Made by a program: the position numbers and the translations under genes. From Gammaproteobacteria bacterium (GTDB taxonomy: Bacteria; Gemmatimonadota; Gemmatimonadetes; Longimicrobiales; Gaopeijiaceae), in contig JAPPMM010000043.1 in the NCBI GenBank assembly GCA_028819075.1, forward strand, positions 186,001 to 250,000: DNA of 64,000 nt. The letters are read 5' to 3'. Positions 8,160 to 16,297 of the stretch are shown one piece after another (the first letter of the stretch is position 1; each line of letters begins with the position of its first letter). The notes beneath the pieces are model-generated. The model searched no databases and was not told the DNA's origin. It worked only from the letters and a program-made list of their open reading frames with translations.

Positions 8160-9116
8160 TCAGGCCGTCCTGTCCATCGGGTTCGCGGCGAAGGCGGCGC
8201 GCAGCTTCGGGTGCTTGCGCCACAGGTAGTACCCCATCCCGCCCGCCGCCAGCACGTTCGCGAACGCGATCGACGTCCAGGCCAGGGGCCCGAGGAGGAA
8301 CTCTGCCCCGAGCGCGATGAAGCCCATGAAGGCGGCCTCGAAGGCGACGAACAGGAGCACGGCCCCGAGCAGGAGCGGCGGCACTTCCTCCGCCTGCGTA
8401 AGGACGGCCGACGCGACCACCCCCATCACCGCGAACGCGCCGAGGTGCACGGCGGAATAACCCACCACCGCCCCCATGTGGATCGAGACGGCGTCGAGGT
8501 CGGTGACCCCGAGGAACAGGGCCGACCCCAGCGCGCTGGGCGTGAAGAAGGGCTGGCCCGAAACCGTGTCGAAGATCAGGAACCAGACCGCCACCACGGC
8601 CGCGCCGATCAGGCCCGCGACGATGCCCTCGGTCAGGATGTGCTGGCGGCGCATGATCGACCACCAGCTGACCTCCGGCGCCGCCCCCATCATGTGCAGG
8701 TAGCCGACCAGCGTAACCCCCGCGATCAGATTGCCGGTCAGATACTCCAGCCAGCCCAGGCTCTCGACGATATCCACCCCGGTAACCGCCACGCTCGCAA
8801 AGAACACCAACTCGTACAGGATGAATCCGACGATCAGCCCCGCGAGGACGCCGGGCACCGCCCTGATCCTGCCCAGCAGCCACGCTACCGCCACTCCGGC
8901 CAGCGCGAAGAGCGCCAGGTGAATCACGGAGTACAGCAGGATACTGCCCGGAGTCACGGCGACCGTGTCACGACCCAGAAGGGCGGCTTCCAGGAACGCC
9001 GGGGTGCGGAAGGGCTGGCCCTGTGACGCGTCGATGGCCAGAAACCACAGCGCCATCGCAACGGCGCCGAGCATGCCCGACAGGGCCCCGGGATAGAAGA
9101 ACCGCTTCACGAACAT
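8160..9116 (-). CDS. Multi-pass membrane protein with internal duplication
   Basis: 318 residues with about eight membrane helices in two homologous halves. Half one (about 14-150) and half two (about 165-305) each begin G-x-x-GA-x-x-A-x-WFL, followed by D-x-x-x-GQPF-x-TP-x-x-L-x-x-AL, then a V-H-L-x-x-F-A helix and a long helix pair. The GQPF-x-TP motif occurs once in each half. This is a clear gene-internal duplication. I do not recognise a named family. It is convergent with the amidohydrolase (7 nt between stops). A pore or transport role fits the symmetry but is conjecture. Confidence 0.72.
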   Translation of the reverse strand: MFVKRFFYPGALSGMLGAVAMALWFLAIDASQGQPFRTPAFLEAALLGRDTVAVTPGSILLYSVIHLALFALAGVAVAWLLGRIRAVPGVLAGLIVGFILYELVFFASVAVTGVDIVESLGWLEYLTGNLIAGVTLVGYLHMMGAAPEVSWWSIMRRQHILTEGIVAGLIGAAVVAVWFLIFDTVSGQPFFTPSALGSALFLGVTDLDAVSIHMGAVVGYSAVHLGAFAVMGVVASAVLTQAEEVPPLLLGAVLLFVAFEAAFMGFIALGAEFLLGPLAWTSIAFANVLAAGGMGYYLWRKHPKLRAAFAANPMDRTA

Positions 9117-9247
9117 GGACCGCCTCCTTCAGTTGGGCCGGAGGGAACCGGCGTCCCCGAACGCTCGACATAGCCCATGGCTATCCGTGACGTTGGGCCC
9201 GCCTTGCCGGTTGCCGCAAGAGTAGCCAGAGCCCTCCATCCACGAGA

Positions 9248-9285
9248 AAGCCCTGACCGCGCCGCATCGGGCACGGTCAGGGCTT
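9248..9285 (-). terminator. Stem-loop downstream of the aa3 oxidase genes
   Basis: A perfect 12-bp inverted repeat (AAGCCCTGACCG / CGGTCAGGGCTT) flanks a 14-nt loop. It lies 65 nt beyond the stop of the last oxidase gene on the minus strand. No long U tract follows, so factor-assisted termination or 3'-end protection is possible. It is the strongest hairpin between the oxidase genes and the next minus-strand gene. Confidence 0.6.
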
Positions 9286-9349
9286 GTCGGAACGTCGCGA
9301 GACAGGCGGCGCGACTCGCTCGGCCGCCCGCGCCTTCTCCGTCAGCCGA

Positions 9350-9616
9350 TCAGAACTCCGTCAGCACGGCGATCACCAGAATCACCGCCAGCGGCAGCGG
9401 GCTCGCGGCCAGGATCCACAGCCGTTTGGGCTCCCACTTCAGGTGCATGTAGTAGATCGCCACCAGCAGGGCCTTCCAGAGCGCCATGAGGATCAGCCCC
9501 GTGGCCAGCAGCCACTGCGGAAGGGCGAGGAACGCGTACCCCACCTCGGCCATCGTCAGAACGAACAGTATGAACCAGATCAGGAAGTATCTGGGCTCTT
9601 CGCCGTTGCCTGCCAT
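9350..9616 (-). CDS. Cytochrome c oxidase subunit IV-like protein
   Basis: 88 residues with three helices (about 10-28, 33-54, 66-86) and the YYMHLKWEPK loop typical of the small fourth subunit (CoxD/CyoD-like) of haem-copper oxidases. It follows subunit III in the same direction after about 43 nt and closes the oxidase gene set. It has no cofactors of its own; the family helps assembly or stability of the complex. Confidence 0.82.
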   Translation of the reverse strand: MAGNGEEPRYFLIWFILFVLTMAEVGYAFLALPQWLLATGLILMALWKALLVAIYYMHLKWEPKRLWILAASPLPLAVILVIAVLTEF

Positions 9617-9659
9617 CCCGATGTCTCCTTGGTTCCAGGCGGCCGACGCCGCCCGATGA

Positions 9660-10295
9660 TCAGATGAGGTATACGATCGTGAACAGAATGATCCACACCA
9701 GGTCTACGAAGTGCCAGTAGAGACCCATGATCTCCACCGCTCCGTAGTTGTCCGCAGAGTATTTGCCCTGCCACGCCCGGTACAGCACGAACCACATGCA
9801 CAGGATCCCGATGGTGACGTGCGTGCCGTGGAATCCGGTCATCGTGTAGAACGTGGCTCCGTACAGGGCGGCTCCCTCGATCTCGTGGGCCACTCCGTAC
9901 AGCTCCACCATGGGAACGAATCCCTCCCGGGCCAGGATGATGTACTCGTACACCTGGACGCCGACGAAGAAGGTGCCGAGCAGGATCGTCACCAGGAGCC
10001 AGAACCTGAGCCCCTTCTGGTCGCCCTGCGTGATCGCGGCGTAGGCCTTGACCATCGACACGCTCGAGCAAATCAGAACGAACGTGTTGAAGGCCGTCAG
10101 CGGCACGTTCAGCACCGCCCCGGGCTCGGCGAAATGATCCGGGTGGGCGAATCGCAGGATGATGTAGGACCCGATCAGGGCCGTGAAGAACATCACTTCC
10201 GACAGCAGGAAGATCCACATTCCCAGCTTTACGTTGTAGACCATCATCCCGGGCATGGGATGCCGGTCGGCTGTCGATGCGGCTGGTTGGCTCAT
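9660..10295 (-). CDS. ctaE: Cytochrome c oxidase subunit III
   Basis: 211 residues with five or six helices. Signature segments are KLGMWIFLLSEVMFF at the first helix, an E in VQVYEYI, and a late TGFHGTHV plus YWHFVDLVWI. These are hallmark blocks of haem-copper oxidase subunit III (SoxM-type, short form without the first two helices). A GGAG ribosome site precedes the ATG. It lies between subunits I and IV in one operon. Confidence 0.92.
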   Translation of the reverse strand: MSQPAASTADRHPMPGMMVYNVKLGMWIFLLSEVMFFTALIGSYIILRFAHPDHFAEPGAVLNVPLTAFNTFVLICSSVSMVKAYAAITQGDQKGLRFWLLVTILLGTFFVGVQVYEYIILAREGFVPMVELYGVAHEIEGAALYGATFYTMTGFHGTHVTIGILCMWFVLYRAWQGKYSADNYGAVEIMGLYWHFVDLVWIILFTIVYLI

Positions 10296-10372
10296 GCGTC
10301 AGCTATCTCCTGAAGTTCCAGATCACTGGAGGGAATGCGGTTACGCCGGCGAAACGAAGACGGACATCGGGT

Positions 10373-12133
10373 CTAGTCCGCTACCGGCTGGGGTTCGAGC
10401 GCGGGCGCGGCGGTCTCGCGGGGCGGAGGCGCGTCCTGCAGCCAGTAGTCCTCGTCCACATCGGGCGCCGAGTACTCGTAGGGCCCCCGGTAGACGATGG
10501 GCACCAGCTCGAAGTTCCCGTGCGGCGGCGGCGAGGGCACCGTCCACTCCAGCGAGTTGGCGTGCCAGGGGTTGTTGCCGGCCTTTTTCCCCTTCCAGAT
10601 GCTGATGATGAAGTTGAGGGCGTAGATCGCCTGAACCGCCACCAGCGCGAAGACGCACACCGTGATGAACTGGTTGATGGGCTGCAGGGGCTGCAGGAAC
10701 TCGTACTGGGTGGGGTCGTAGATGCGCCGCATGTGCCCCTGGATCCCGATCGAGTGCATGGGCCAGAACACCAGGTTGTAGAGGATCAGCGTCAGCCAGA
10801 AGTGGATCTTGCCCCACTTCTCGCTCATGAGCCGGCCGAACATCTTCGGATACCAGAAGGTGATGCCGGCGAAGATCGCGAACAGGCTGCCGCCGAAGAG
10901 CACGTAGTGGATGTGCGCCACGATGAAGTAGGTGTCGTGGATGTAGACGTCGACCGGGGTCGAAGCCATGAACACGCCGGAGAGCCCGCCGATGATGAAC
11001 ATCGACACGAAGCCCAGGGCGTGCAGCATGGGGGTGTGCAGGTGGATGTTCCCCTTGTAGATGGTCCCCAGCCAGTTGAACACCTTGATGGCCGACGGCA
11101 CCGCGATGACCATGGTCGTGATCATGAAGGTGGTGCCGAGCATCGGGTTCATCCCGCTCTGGAACATGTGGTGACCCCACACGATCCATGACAGGAAGGC
11201 GATGGAGACGATCGCCAGCACCATGGCGTGGTAGCCGAAGACGGGCTTGCGCGCGCCGTTGGCCAGCACGTCGGAGGTAATGCCCATCGCGGGCAGGATG
11301 AGGATGTAGACCTCCGGGTGCCCGAAGAACCAGAACAGGTGCTGCCAGAGCAGCGGCTCGCCGTCGCTGGCCGGCAGGAAGAACCCGGTTCCGATGGTCT
11401 GGTCGAAGAGCAGCATGATCAGCGCGCCCGCCAGGATCGGAATCGCCAGCAGGATCAGGATCGCGGTGATGAAGAGCGCCCAGGTGGCCAGCGGCATCCG
11501 GAACCACGTCATCCCGGGCGCGCGCATGTTGATGATGGTCGTGATGTAGTTGACGGCGCCCGCGAGCGACGCGAAGCCCAGGATGGTGAGGCTGATCAGC
11601 CATAGCTGCTGCCCCAGGTAAACGCCGGTGTACTCACCGCTCGCGCTGAGCGGGGCATACGACGTCCATCCGGCGCCGGCCGCCCCCCCTTCCACCGCGA
11701 AGCTCACCAGCATCAGCAGCCCGGCCGGGAAGGCCATCCAGAACGACGCCATGTTGAGGCGCGGGAAGGCCATGTCGTCGGCGCCGATCTGGAGCGGGAT
11801 CAGCAGGTTGCCGAAGACCCCCACCAGCAGCGGCATGATCGCGAAGAAGATCATGATGGTGCCGTGCATGGTGACCAGCGAGTTGTAGAACTCGGGCAGC
11901 ATGATGGCGCCGGCGGGCGTGGGGGCCATCATCTCGTCGGGCAGGAGCATGCCACCGGGCATGGGCTCGCTCGGGAAACCCAGCTGCCACCGGATCATCG
12001 CTGCCAGCAATCCTCCCACGACCAGGAAGAACAGGCTCATCAGGAGGAACTGGATGGCGATGATCTTGTGGTCGGTCGAGAAGATGTAACGCCGAATCCA
12101 CGGCATCTCGTGGGCGTGCGCGTGCGCGTCCAT
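10373..12133 (-). CDS. ctaD: Cytochrome c oxidase subunit I (aa3-type, A1 family)
   Basis: 586 residues with twelve or more helices. It starts with the typical RRYIFSTDHKIIA. The active-site helix reads WFFGHPEVYI, giving the CuB His, the proton-gate Glu of the A1 family and the cross-linked Tyr. WGHHMF supplies two more CuB His. HIHYVLFGG carries the haem-proximal histidines. It reduces O2 to water and pumps protons. Its ATG abuts the subunit II stop with no gap, so translation is coupled. The C-terminal tail of about 60 residues is Pro-rich and cytoplasmic or exposed. Confidence 0.95.
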   Translation of the reverse strand: MDAHAHAHEMPWIRRYIFSTDHKIIAIQFLLMSLFFLVVGGLLAAMIRWQLGFPSEPMPGGMLLPDEMMAPTPAGAIMLPEFYNSLVTMHGTIMIFFAIMPLLVGVFGNLLIPLQIGADDMAFPRLNMASFWMAFPAGLLMLVSFAVEGGAAGAGWTSYAPLSASGEYTGVYLGQQLWLISLTILGFASLAGAVNYITTIINMRAPGMTWFRMPLATWALFITAILILLAIPILAGALIMLLFDQTIGTGFFLPASDGEPLLWQHLFWFFGHPEVYILILPAMGITSDVLANGARKPVFGYHAMVLAIVSIAFLSWIVWGHHMFQSGMNPMLGTTFMITTMVIAVPSAIKVFNWLGTIYKGNIHLHTPMLHALGFVSMFIIGGLSGVFMASTPVDVYIHDTYFIVAHIHYVLFGGSLFAIFAGITFWYPKMFGRLMSEKWGKIHFWLTLILYNLVFWPMHSIGIQGHMRRIYDPTQYEFLQPLQPINQFITVCVFALVAVQAIYALNFIISIWKGKKAGNNPWHANSLEWTVPSPPPHGNFELVPIVYRGPYEYSAPDVDEDYWLQDAPPPRETAAPALEPQPVAD

Positions 12134-12835
12134 CTACTGGTCCTCCTGATCGTCGGCGTCGTCGGCGTCGTCGGCGTCCGCGCTCTGGGAGGCGACCCAG
12201 GCTTCGAACTCGGCCGCCTCGTATACGTTGAGGGTCCCGCCCATGGTCGTATGCAGATTACCGCAGAGTTCGGCGCAACCGATGGGGTACGCGCCCGCGG
12301 CGGTCGCCTCGAACCAGACGGTGATGTCCATCCCGGGCACGGCGTCCTGCTTCACCCGCATCTCGGGCAGGAAGAACGAATGCAGCACGTCCTCGGACCG
12401 GAGGGTGATGTTGACCGCCTGGTTCACCGGGACATGCATGATGTTGATCGTCGAGATGTCGTCGGCGGTGCCGGTGACCCCGTCCGTGCCCGCGTAGGTG
12501 ATCTCCCACTCGAACTGCTTCGCGTTGATGATGTAGTCGAGGGCGTCGGCGGGCACGCTGTCCGGGTTCTTCATCATGTTCCACGAAGGAATGCTGATGA
12601 AGGCCAGGCCCAGCACGGCGATGAAGGGGACGGTGGTCCAGATGATCTCCGCCTTCGTCGACCCGTGGATGTAGGTGGCCTTCTGCCCGTCGCGCCGCCG
12701 GTAGCGGATGACGAAATAGACCAGGAGCGCCTCGGTGATCACGAAGACGATGCCCGTCACCACGAGGATCGCGTAGTACAGGAAGTCGACGTCAGGCCCA
12801 AAGGTGGAAAAACTTTCGGGGAGCATCCAGCTCAT
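12134..12835 (-). CDS. ctaC: Cytochrome c oxidase subunit II (CuA)
   Basis: 233 residues with two N-terminal helices (about 20-45 and 65-85) and a periplasmic cupredoxin domain. CuA ligands are visible: His in VLHSFFLPE and the CAELCGNLHTTM block (two Cys, His, Met). There is no fused cytochrome c domain, so this is not a caa3 subunit and must receive electrons from a separate carrier. The C-terminus is an acidic DADDADDADD tail encoded by a 9-bp tandem repeat. It abuts subunit I and is preceded by the blue-copper-like lipoprotein gene. Confidence 0.93.
   Translation of the reverse strand: MSWMLPESFSTFGPDVDFLYYAILVVTGIVFVITEALLVYFVIRYRRRDGQKATYIHGSTKAEIIWTTVPFIAVLGLAFISIPSWNMMKNPDSVPADALDYIINAKQFEWEITYAGTDGVTGTADDISTINIMHVPVNQAVNITLRSEDVLHSFFLPEMRVKQDAVPGMDITVWFEATAAGAYPIGCAELCGNLHTTMGGTLNVYEAAEFEAWVASQSADADDADDADDQEDQ
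12152..12178. repeat. 9-bp tandem repeat encoding the acidic tail of subunit II
   Basis: Three perfect copies of GTCGGCGTC (12152-12160, 12161-12169, 12170-12178) encode the Asp/Ala repeat at the end of CuA subunit II. The unit length is a multiple of three, so gain or loss of copies changes tail length without a frameshift. Confidence 0.8.
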
Positions 12836-12902
12836 GTTGGTGTTCTCCTGCTCGCTGCCGGGGGTGATGCCGGCCGGGCCGGGTGCCCGGCCGCGTGCCG
12901 GA

Positions 12903-12928
12903 CCGGCGCCCCTGCGGGGAGGCGCCGG
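12903..12928 (-). other. GC-rich hairpin between the copper lipoprotein and subunit II genes
   Basis: An 8-bp perfect inverted repeat (CCGGCGCC / GGCGCCGG) with a 10-nt loop lies about 22 nt downstream of the lipoprotein stop. No U tract follows on the minus strand. It could act as a processing or attenuation site separating cytochrome genes from oxidase genes in one long transcript. Its function is inferred from position only. Confidence 0.4.
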
Positions 12929-12949
12929 CCCGTCCTCGGCGGCTCGTGT

Positions 12950-13828
12950 CTAATGTGTCTCGGGAGCGAGAGCGTGGGCTCCGTGGCCGTGCGGATCGAT
13001 CGGCTCGCCCAGCGGCACCACGGCGTTGGCCGCCATGGCTTCCGAGAAGGAGAAGCTCACCATCGCGGTCTCGCCGGTGGTGACGGTGACGCTGGCGGTC
13101 TGCGTGCCGTAGCGCTCGTGCCAGGCCTCCACCACGTAATCGCCGGGCGGGAGCATGCCCAGATCGGCGCTCCCGTCCATGGCCGTGACCCCGTGGAAGG
13201 GGTGGTCCAGCACGCCCACATACGCGCTCATCCAGCCGTGCACGTCGCAGCGCACCGGAACCATCACCTCCGCCAGCGGGAAGCTGCGGTTGGTGTCCAT
13301 GTTCACCGGCTGACTGATGTTGAAGCCGCGGTTCTCGCTGGGCGAGGCGTTGATGTTGTGGGGCAGCCCGTCCGAGTTGCGGAAGGTCAGGTCCTGGCCC
13401 GCCTGCACGCCCACGACGCGGGGCACGTAGCGGCAGCCGACCTGGTCCATGACCACCGCGCCGCCCGGGGTGGGGAAGCTCATGCCGGCGTCGAGGCCTT
13501 CCCTGACATGGACGAAGACGTTGGCCAGACCGCCGCCGTCACCCACCACGACCTCCTCGGCCGTCGGTGTGTCGGTGTACCGGGCCGCGCAATTCGGCTC
13601 GGACGCCATGTCGATCGCATCCATTTCGGGCGCCATGCCCTCGAACATCACCATCGCGTTGATGCCGCCCGCGGTGGCCATGTCGACGGGGGAGGCCATC
13701 TCTTCGCCAGCGGCCGCTTCCTCCATGCCGCCGCCCGCCTCGCCGCCACCGCCACCGCCACACGCGATCGCGAACACCGCAGCCGTCGCCATCACCATGG
13801 CCCGGCCGCATCCGAACAGGTCTCTCAT
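12950..13828 (-). CDS. Plastocyanin-like blue-copper lipoprotein
   Basis: 292 residues from ATG 13828, which has a strong GGAGGAA site; a longer frame to 13963 overlaps the upstream cytochrome gene. The signal peptide ends AIAC, followed by a Gly/Glu-rich linker, so the protein is lipid-anchored and periplasmic. The fold resembles a cupredoxin/carboxypeptidase-regulatory beta-sandwich. Possible type 1 copper ligands are His in GLPHNI and the Cys/His/Met set in VRCDVHGWM. A PPGDYVVEAWHE segment follows. Its place directly before the CuA subunit suggests an electron carrier feeding the oxidase; that role is inference. Confidence 0.75.
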   Translation of the reverse strand: MRDLFGCGRAMVMATAAVFAIACGGGGGGEAGGGMEEAAAGEEMASPVDMATAGGINAMVMFEGMAPEMDAIDMASEPNCAARYTDTPTAEEVVVGDGGGLANVFVHVREGLDAGMSFPTPGGAVVMDQVGCRYVPRVVGVQAGQDLTFRNSDGLPHNINASPSENRGFNISQPVNMDTNRSFPLAEVMVPVRCDVHGWMSAYVGVLDHPFHGVTAMDGSADLGMLPPGDYVVEAWHERYGTQTASVTVTTGETAMVSFSFSEAMAANAVVPLGEPIDPHGHGAHALAPETH

Positions 13829-13862
13829 TCCTTCCTCCGTGGTGCTATTTGAACTTCGATGT

Positions 13863-15467
13863 CTACGCGTCGCCTTCATCCGGGCCCTCGGCGCCTTCCC
13901 GCTCGCGCCTCTGGGCCCGGGCCACAACCAGCACGCCCAGTCCGGCGGTGAGCAGCGTCGCAATCAGCGGCGCAACCACCACGGTGGCCGGCGTCGGTTC
14001 CTGCAGGAAAATGTAGTGCCATGAGCTGATCGAGCCCCGGGATCTCGATTCTCCGTTGTCGCCGTCCCAGGCGGCGAAGCCGACGGGTACCGGCTCACCG
14101 ACGCGGAACTGCAGATCGCCCGGATCCTCGTTCTCAAGAGCGCGGCGGAACATAACAGCCCAGCGGCCCGCCGAAAACGCCGCCTCCGACACGAGCGACT
14201 GGCTGGCGTCGCCCTGGGCGGCCATGGTGCCCAGCCCGCGGGCGTCGGCCTCCTGCGCTGCGCCGGCCGTGCTTTCCCAATGCCACAGGTACACGGGGTC
14301 CAGCGGATCTCCCATGAGGAAATAGGGCTTGTCCATCCCCTCCGGGATTTCCATGGGGAACTGAAGGTACAGGCCGTCGGGTCTGGGACCTGGTTCCATG
14401 TCGCCCTCGTCGGGTCCCACCGCCGACAGGACCTGGGCCTGGAAGGCGGCCCACGCGGTGTCGGGACTCTCGGAGTGGTCGCTCCAGGAGACGTGCACCG
14501 CGAGTTCGCCGCCATCGTGCAGGGCGCGCACCCACAGCCCCGCCACCTGCGGCACGAACCAGCGCGGGCTCTCGATGATCTGCCCACCCATCGGGATGTA
14601 GAACGCCTCCGCCGACTCCCACAGCGGGTCGTCGACGCCGTCCGGAAGGGGCGCGTCCTCCACCAGGCCGGCCCGGATCACCTCGGTGATGCCCGGCGGG
14701 TCTTCGGGAGCGAAGCTGCGCACGTAGTGCGCGAGGTTCCACAGCTGTTCGTCGGTGATGACCCCGGCGTCGATCAGGTCGGTGAACGACGGCATCGGCG
14801 TCCCGTCCAGACCGGTGCGCAGCCGCTGGTAGATGTCCTCCACCCTGCCGCCGCCGTTGAAGTACCAGTTCTCGGTCAGGTCCGCCGAGTAGGTGGGCAT
14901 CCCCGCGTCGTCGACGAGCGTCGGCGAGGAGGTGCCGTCGCCCCTCCCGTCGATGCCGTGGCAGCGGTTGCATTCGATGAGCTCGTAGACCTCCCGCCCG
15001 TCGGCGAGCGCTTCCTCGGTGGCCCGGGTCGGGCTGCTGAAGGTCAGGGGCTCGGGGGCCTCGCCGGTGGCGAAGAACCGGGAGAAGCTCTTGAGGTAGT
15101 CGACGAGCGCGAGTCGCTCTTCGAGACTGAGCTCTTCCTCCCATCCGGGCATGGTCGTGCCCGGCATGCCCTCGTTGATGACGCGCATGATGTCGTCGTC
15201 GGTGGGAAGCTGCCCGCTCGCGGTGGTGCGGATCTGGTAGAGCGCCTGGGTGAAGTCGCGCGGGCGCGGCAGCATGTAGGTCGCCGCGTAGCCGTCGCCG
15301 AGGCCTTCGTAGCCGTGGCAGGAGGCGCACCAGCGGTCGTAGACGTCGCGCCCGAGCGCGTTCTCTTCCTGGGCGGCGAGAGGGGCCGAAACGGCGCACG
15401 TCATCACCGCGGCGAATACGAAACCGGGTACCATCGCAGCCCGTCGACTGCTCGCTCGCGCCCGCAT
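13863..15467 (-). CDS. Dihaem cytochrome c fused to an ethylbenzene-dehydrogenase-gamma-like domain
   Basis: 534 residues from ATG 15467, overlapping the upstream stop by 1 nt (TGATG). A signal peptide (cut near LAAQ) is followed by two cytochrome c domains with CASCH (47-51) and CNRCH (166-170). A C-terminal domain of about 220 residues (about 265-490) resembles the haem b-binding gamma subunit of the ethylbenzene/DMS dehydrogenase family (SWSDHSESPDTAW, RWAVMFRRAL, GFAAWDGDNGE). It ends in one membrane helix (about 500-520). The combination suggests a membrane-tethered periplasmic relay with c- and b-type haems. No molybdenum catalytic subunit is nearby. Confidence 0.75.
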   Translation of the reverse strand: MRARASSRRAAMVPGFVFAAVMTCAVSAPLAAQEENALGRDVYDRWCASCHGYEGLGDGYAATYMLPRPRDFTQALYQIRTTASGQLPTDDDIMRVINEGMPGTTMPGWEEELSLEERLALVDYLKSFSRFFATGEAPEPLTFSSPTRATEEALADGREVYELIECNRCHGIDGRGDGTSSPTLVDDAGMPTYSADLTENWYFNGGGRVEDIYQRLRTGLDGTPMPSFTDLIDAGVITDEQLWNLAHYVRSFAPEDPPGITEVIRAGLVEDAPLPDGVDDPLWESAEAFYIPMGGQIIESPRWFVPQVAGLWVRALHDGGELAVHVSWSDHSESPDTAWAAFQAQVLSAVGPDEGDMEPGPRPDGLYLQFPMEIPEGMDKPYFLMGDPLDPVYLWHWESTAGAAQEADARGLGTMAAQGDASQSLVSEAAFSAGRWAVMFRRALENEDPGDLQFRVGEPVPVGFAAWDGDNGESRSRGSISSWHYIFLQEPTPATVVVAPLIATLLTAGLGVLVVARAQRREREGAEGPDEGDA

Positions 15468-16270
15468 CAGTGCTCCTCCCCTTCGGCGCCCTCTTCCTCC
15501 CAGGTGCGCGGCTCCCAGCCGGTCTGTTCGTAGAGGTAGATGGTCACCTGCCAGATCTCTTCGGCGGTAAGCAGGTCCTCCCAGGCGGGCATCGCCGAGT
15601 CCCAGGGCGTGGCCTCGCGCGGCAGTCCGGGCCCGCCCTTGGCGATGCGCCAGAAGACGAAGCTCTCGGTGAGCTGTACGATGGTGCCCGGGTCCTGGAA
15701 GCTGAGGGGCGCGGGGTTGAAGGCGCTCGCGAAGTGCCCCTGCCCGTCGAGCGCGTCGCCGTGGCAGGGCATGCAGTTCTGGACGTAGATCCTCTTGCCC
15801 TCCTCGTAGTGCTCCTCCAGGTCGCCCTCGTGCCGGAGCGGGTTCTCGAGCCCGTTCAGGACCATGGTCTCGCCGCGGAAATCGATCTGTCCGGGGGGCG
15901 CCGGGTGCACCGAACGCAGCGCCGCCGGCGCCGAGACCGTGGGCCGCACCCGGTCGAAGGTCATGAAGGCGACCAGAAGGGGAATGGTGACCATGAGCGC
16001 CGTGCGCAGGACCTTCTGGCGCGGATCGACCATGACCCGGTGGATGGGGGCCTTGAACTGCTTCCAGCGCTCCTCGGAGTCGCTGACCCAGATCAGCACG
16101 CCCACAACCACGGTCCCCATGTACTGCAGGACCACGGTGGCGGGCACCGGCGCGCTGGCGACGCCGAAGAGGGGCGGCAGGAGCCAGATGCCCCATTCGA
16201 AGAGAACGTACGCCAGCACCACGACGATCGCCGCCTGGCCCAGCGGATGCTTCCAGGGCTTGGTGTTCAT
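15467..16270 (-). CDS. Membrane-anchored monohaem cytochrome c
   Basis: 267 residues with three N-terminal helices (about 11-35, 43-63, 88-105) and a periplasmic cytochrome c domain carrying CMPCH (166-170) and a late MPAW methionine as likely axial ligand. The C-terminus is acidic. It overlaps the following gene by 1 nt and lies 27 nt after the dihaem cytochrome, within the CydA-like cluster. It is probably a fixed electron-transfer subunit rather than a soluble carrier. Confidence 0.78.
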   Translation of the reverse strand: MNTKPWKHPLGQAAIVVVLAYVLFEWGIWLLPPLFGVASAPVPATVVLQYMGTVVVGVLIWVSDSEERWKQFKAPIHRVMVDPRQKVLRTALMVTIPLLVAFMTFDRVRPTVSAPAALRSVHPAPPGQIDFRGETMVLNGLENPLRHEGDLEEHYEEGKRIYVQNCMPCHGDALDGQGHFASAFNPAPLSFQDPGTIVQLTESFVFWRIAKGGPGLPREATPWDSAMPAWEDLLTAEEIWQVTIYLYEQTGWEPRTWEEEGAEGEEH

Positions 16271-16297
16271 CGATTCTTCTCCCTCAAGGCGCGTCTC

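Noticed and set aside
11864..13852. A 662-codon plus-strand frame across the subunit I/II and copper-protein genes
   Set aside because: It is antisense to three well-supported genes, and its composition (His/Arg/Val/Gly) is typical of antisense GC-rich frames.
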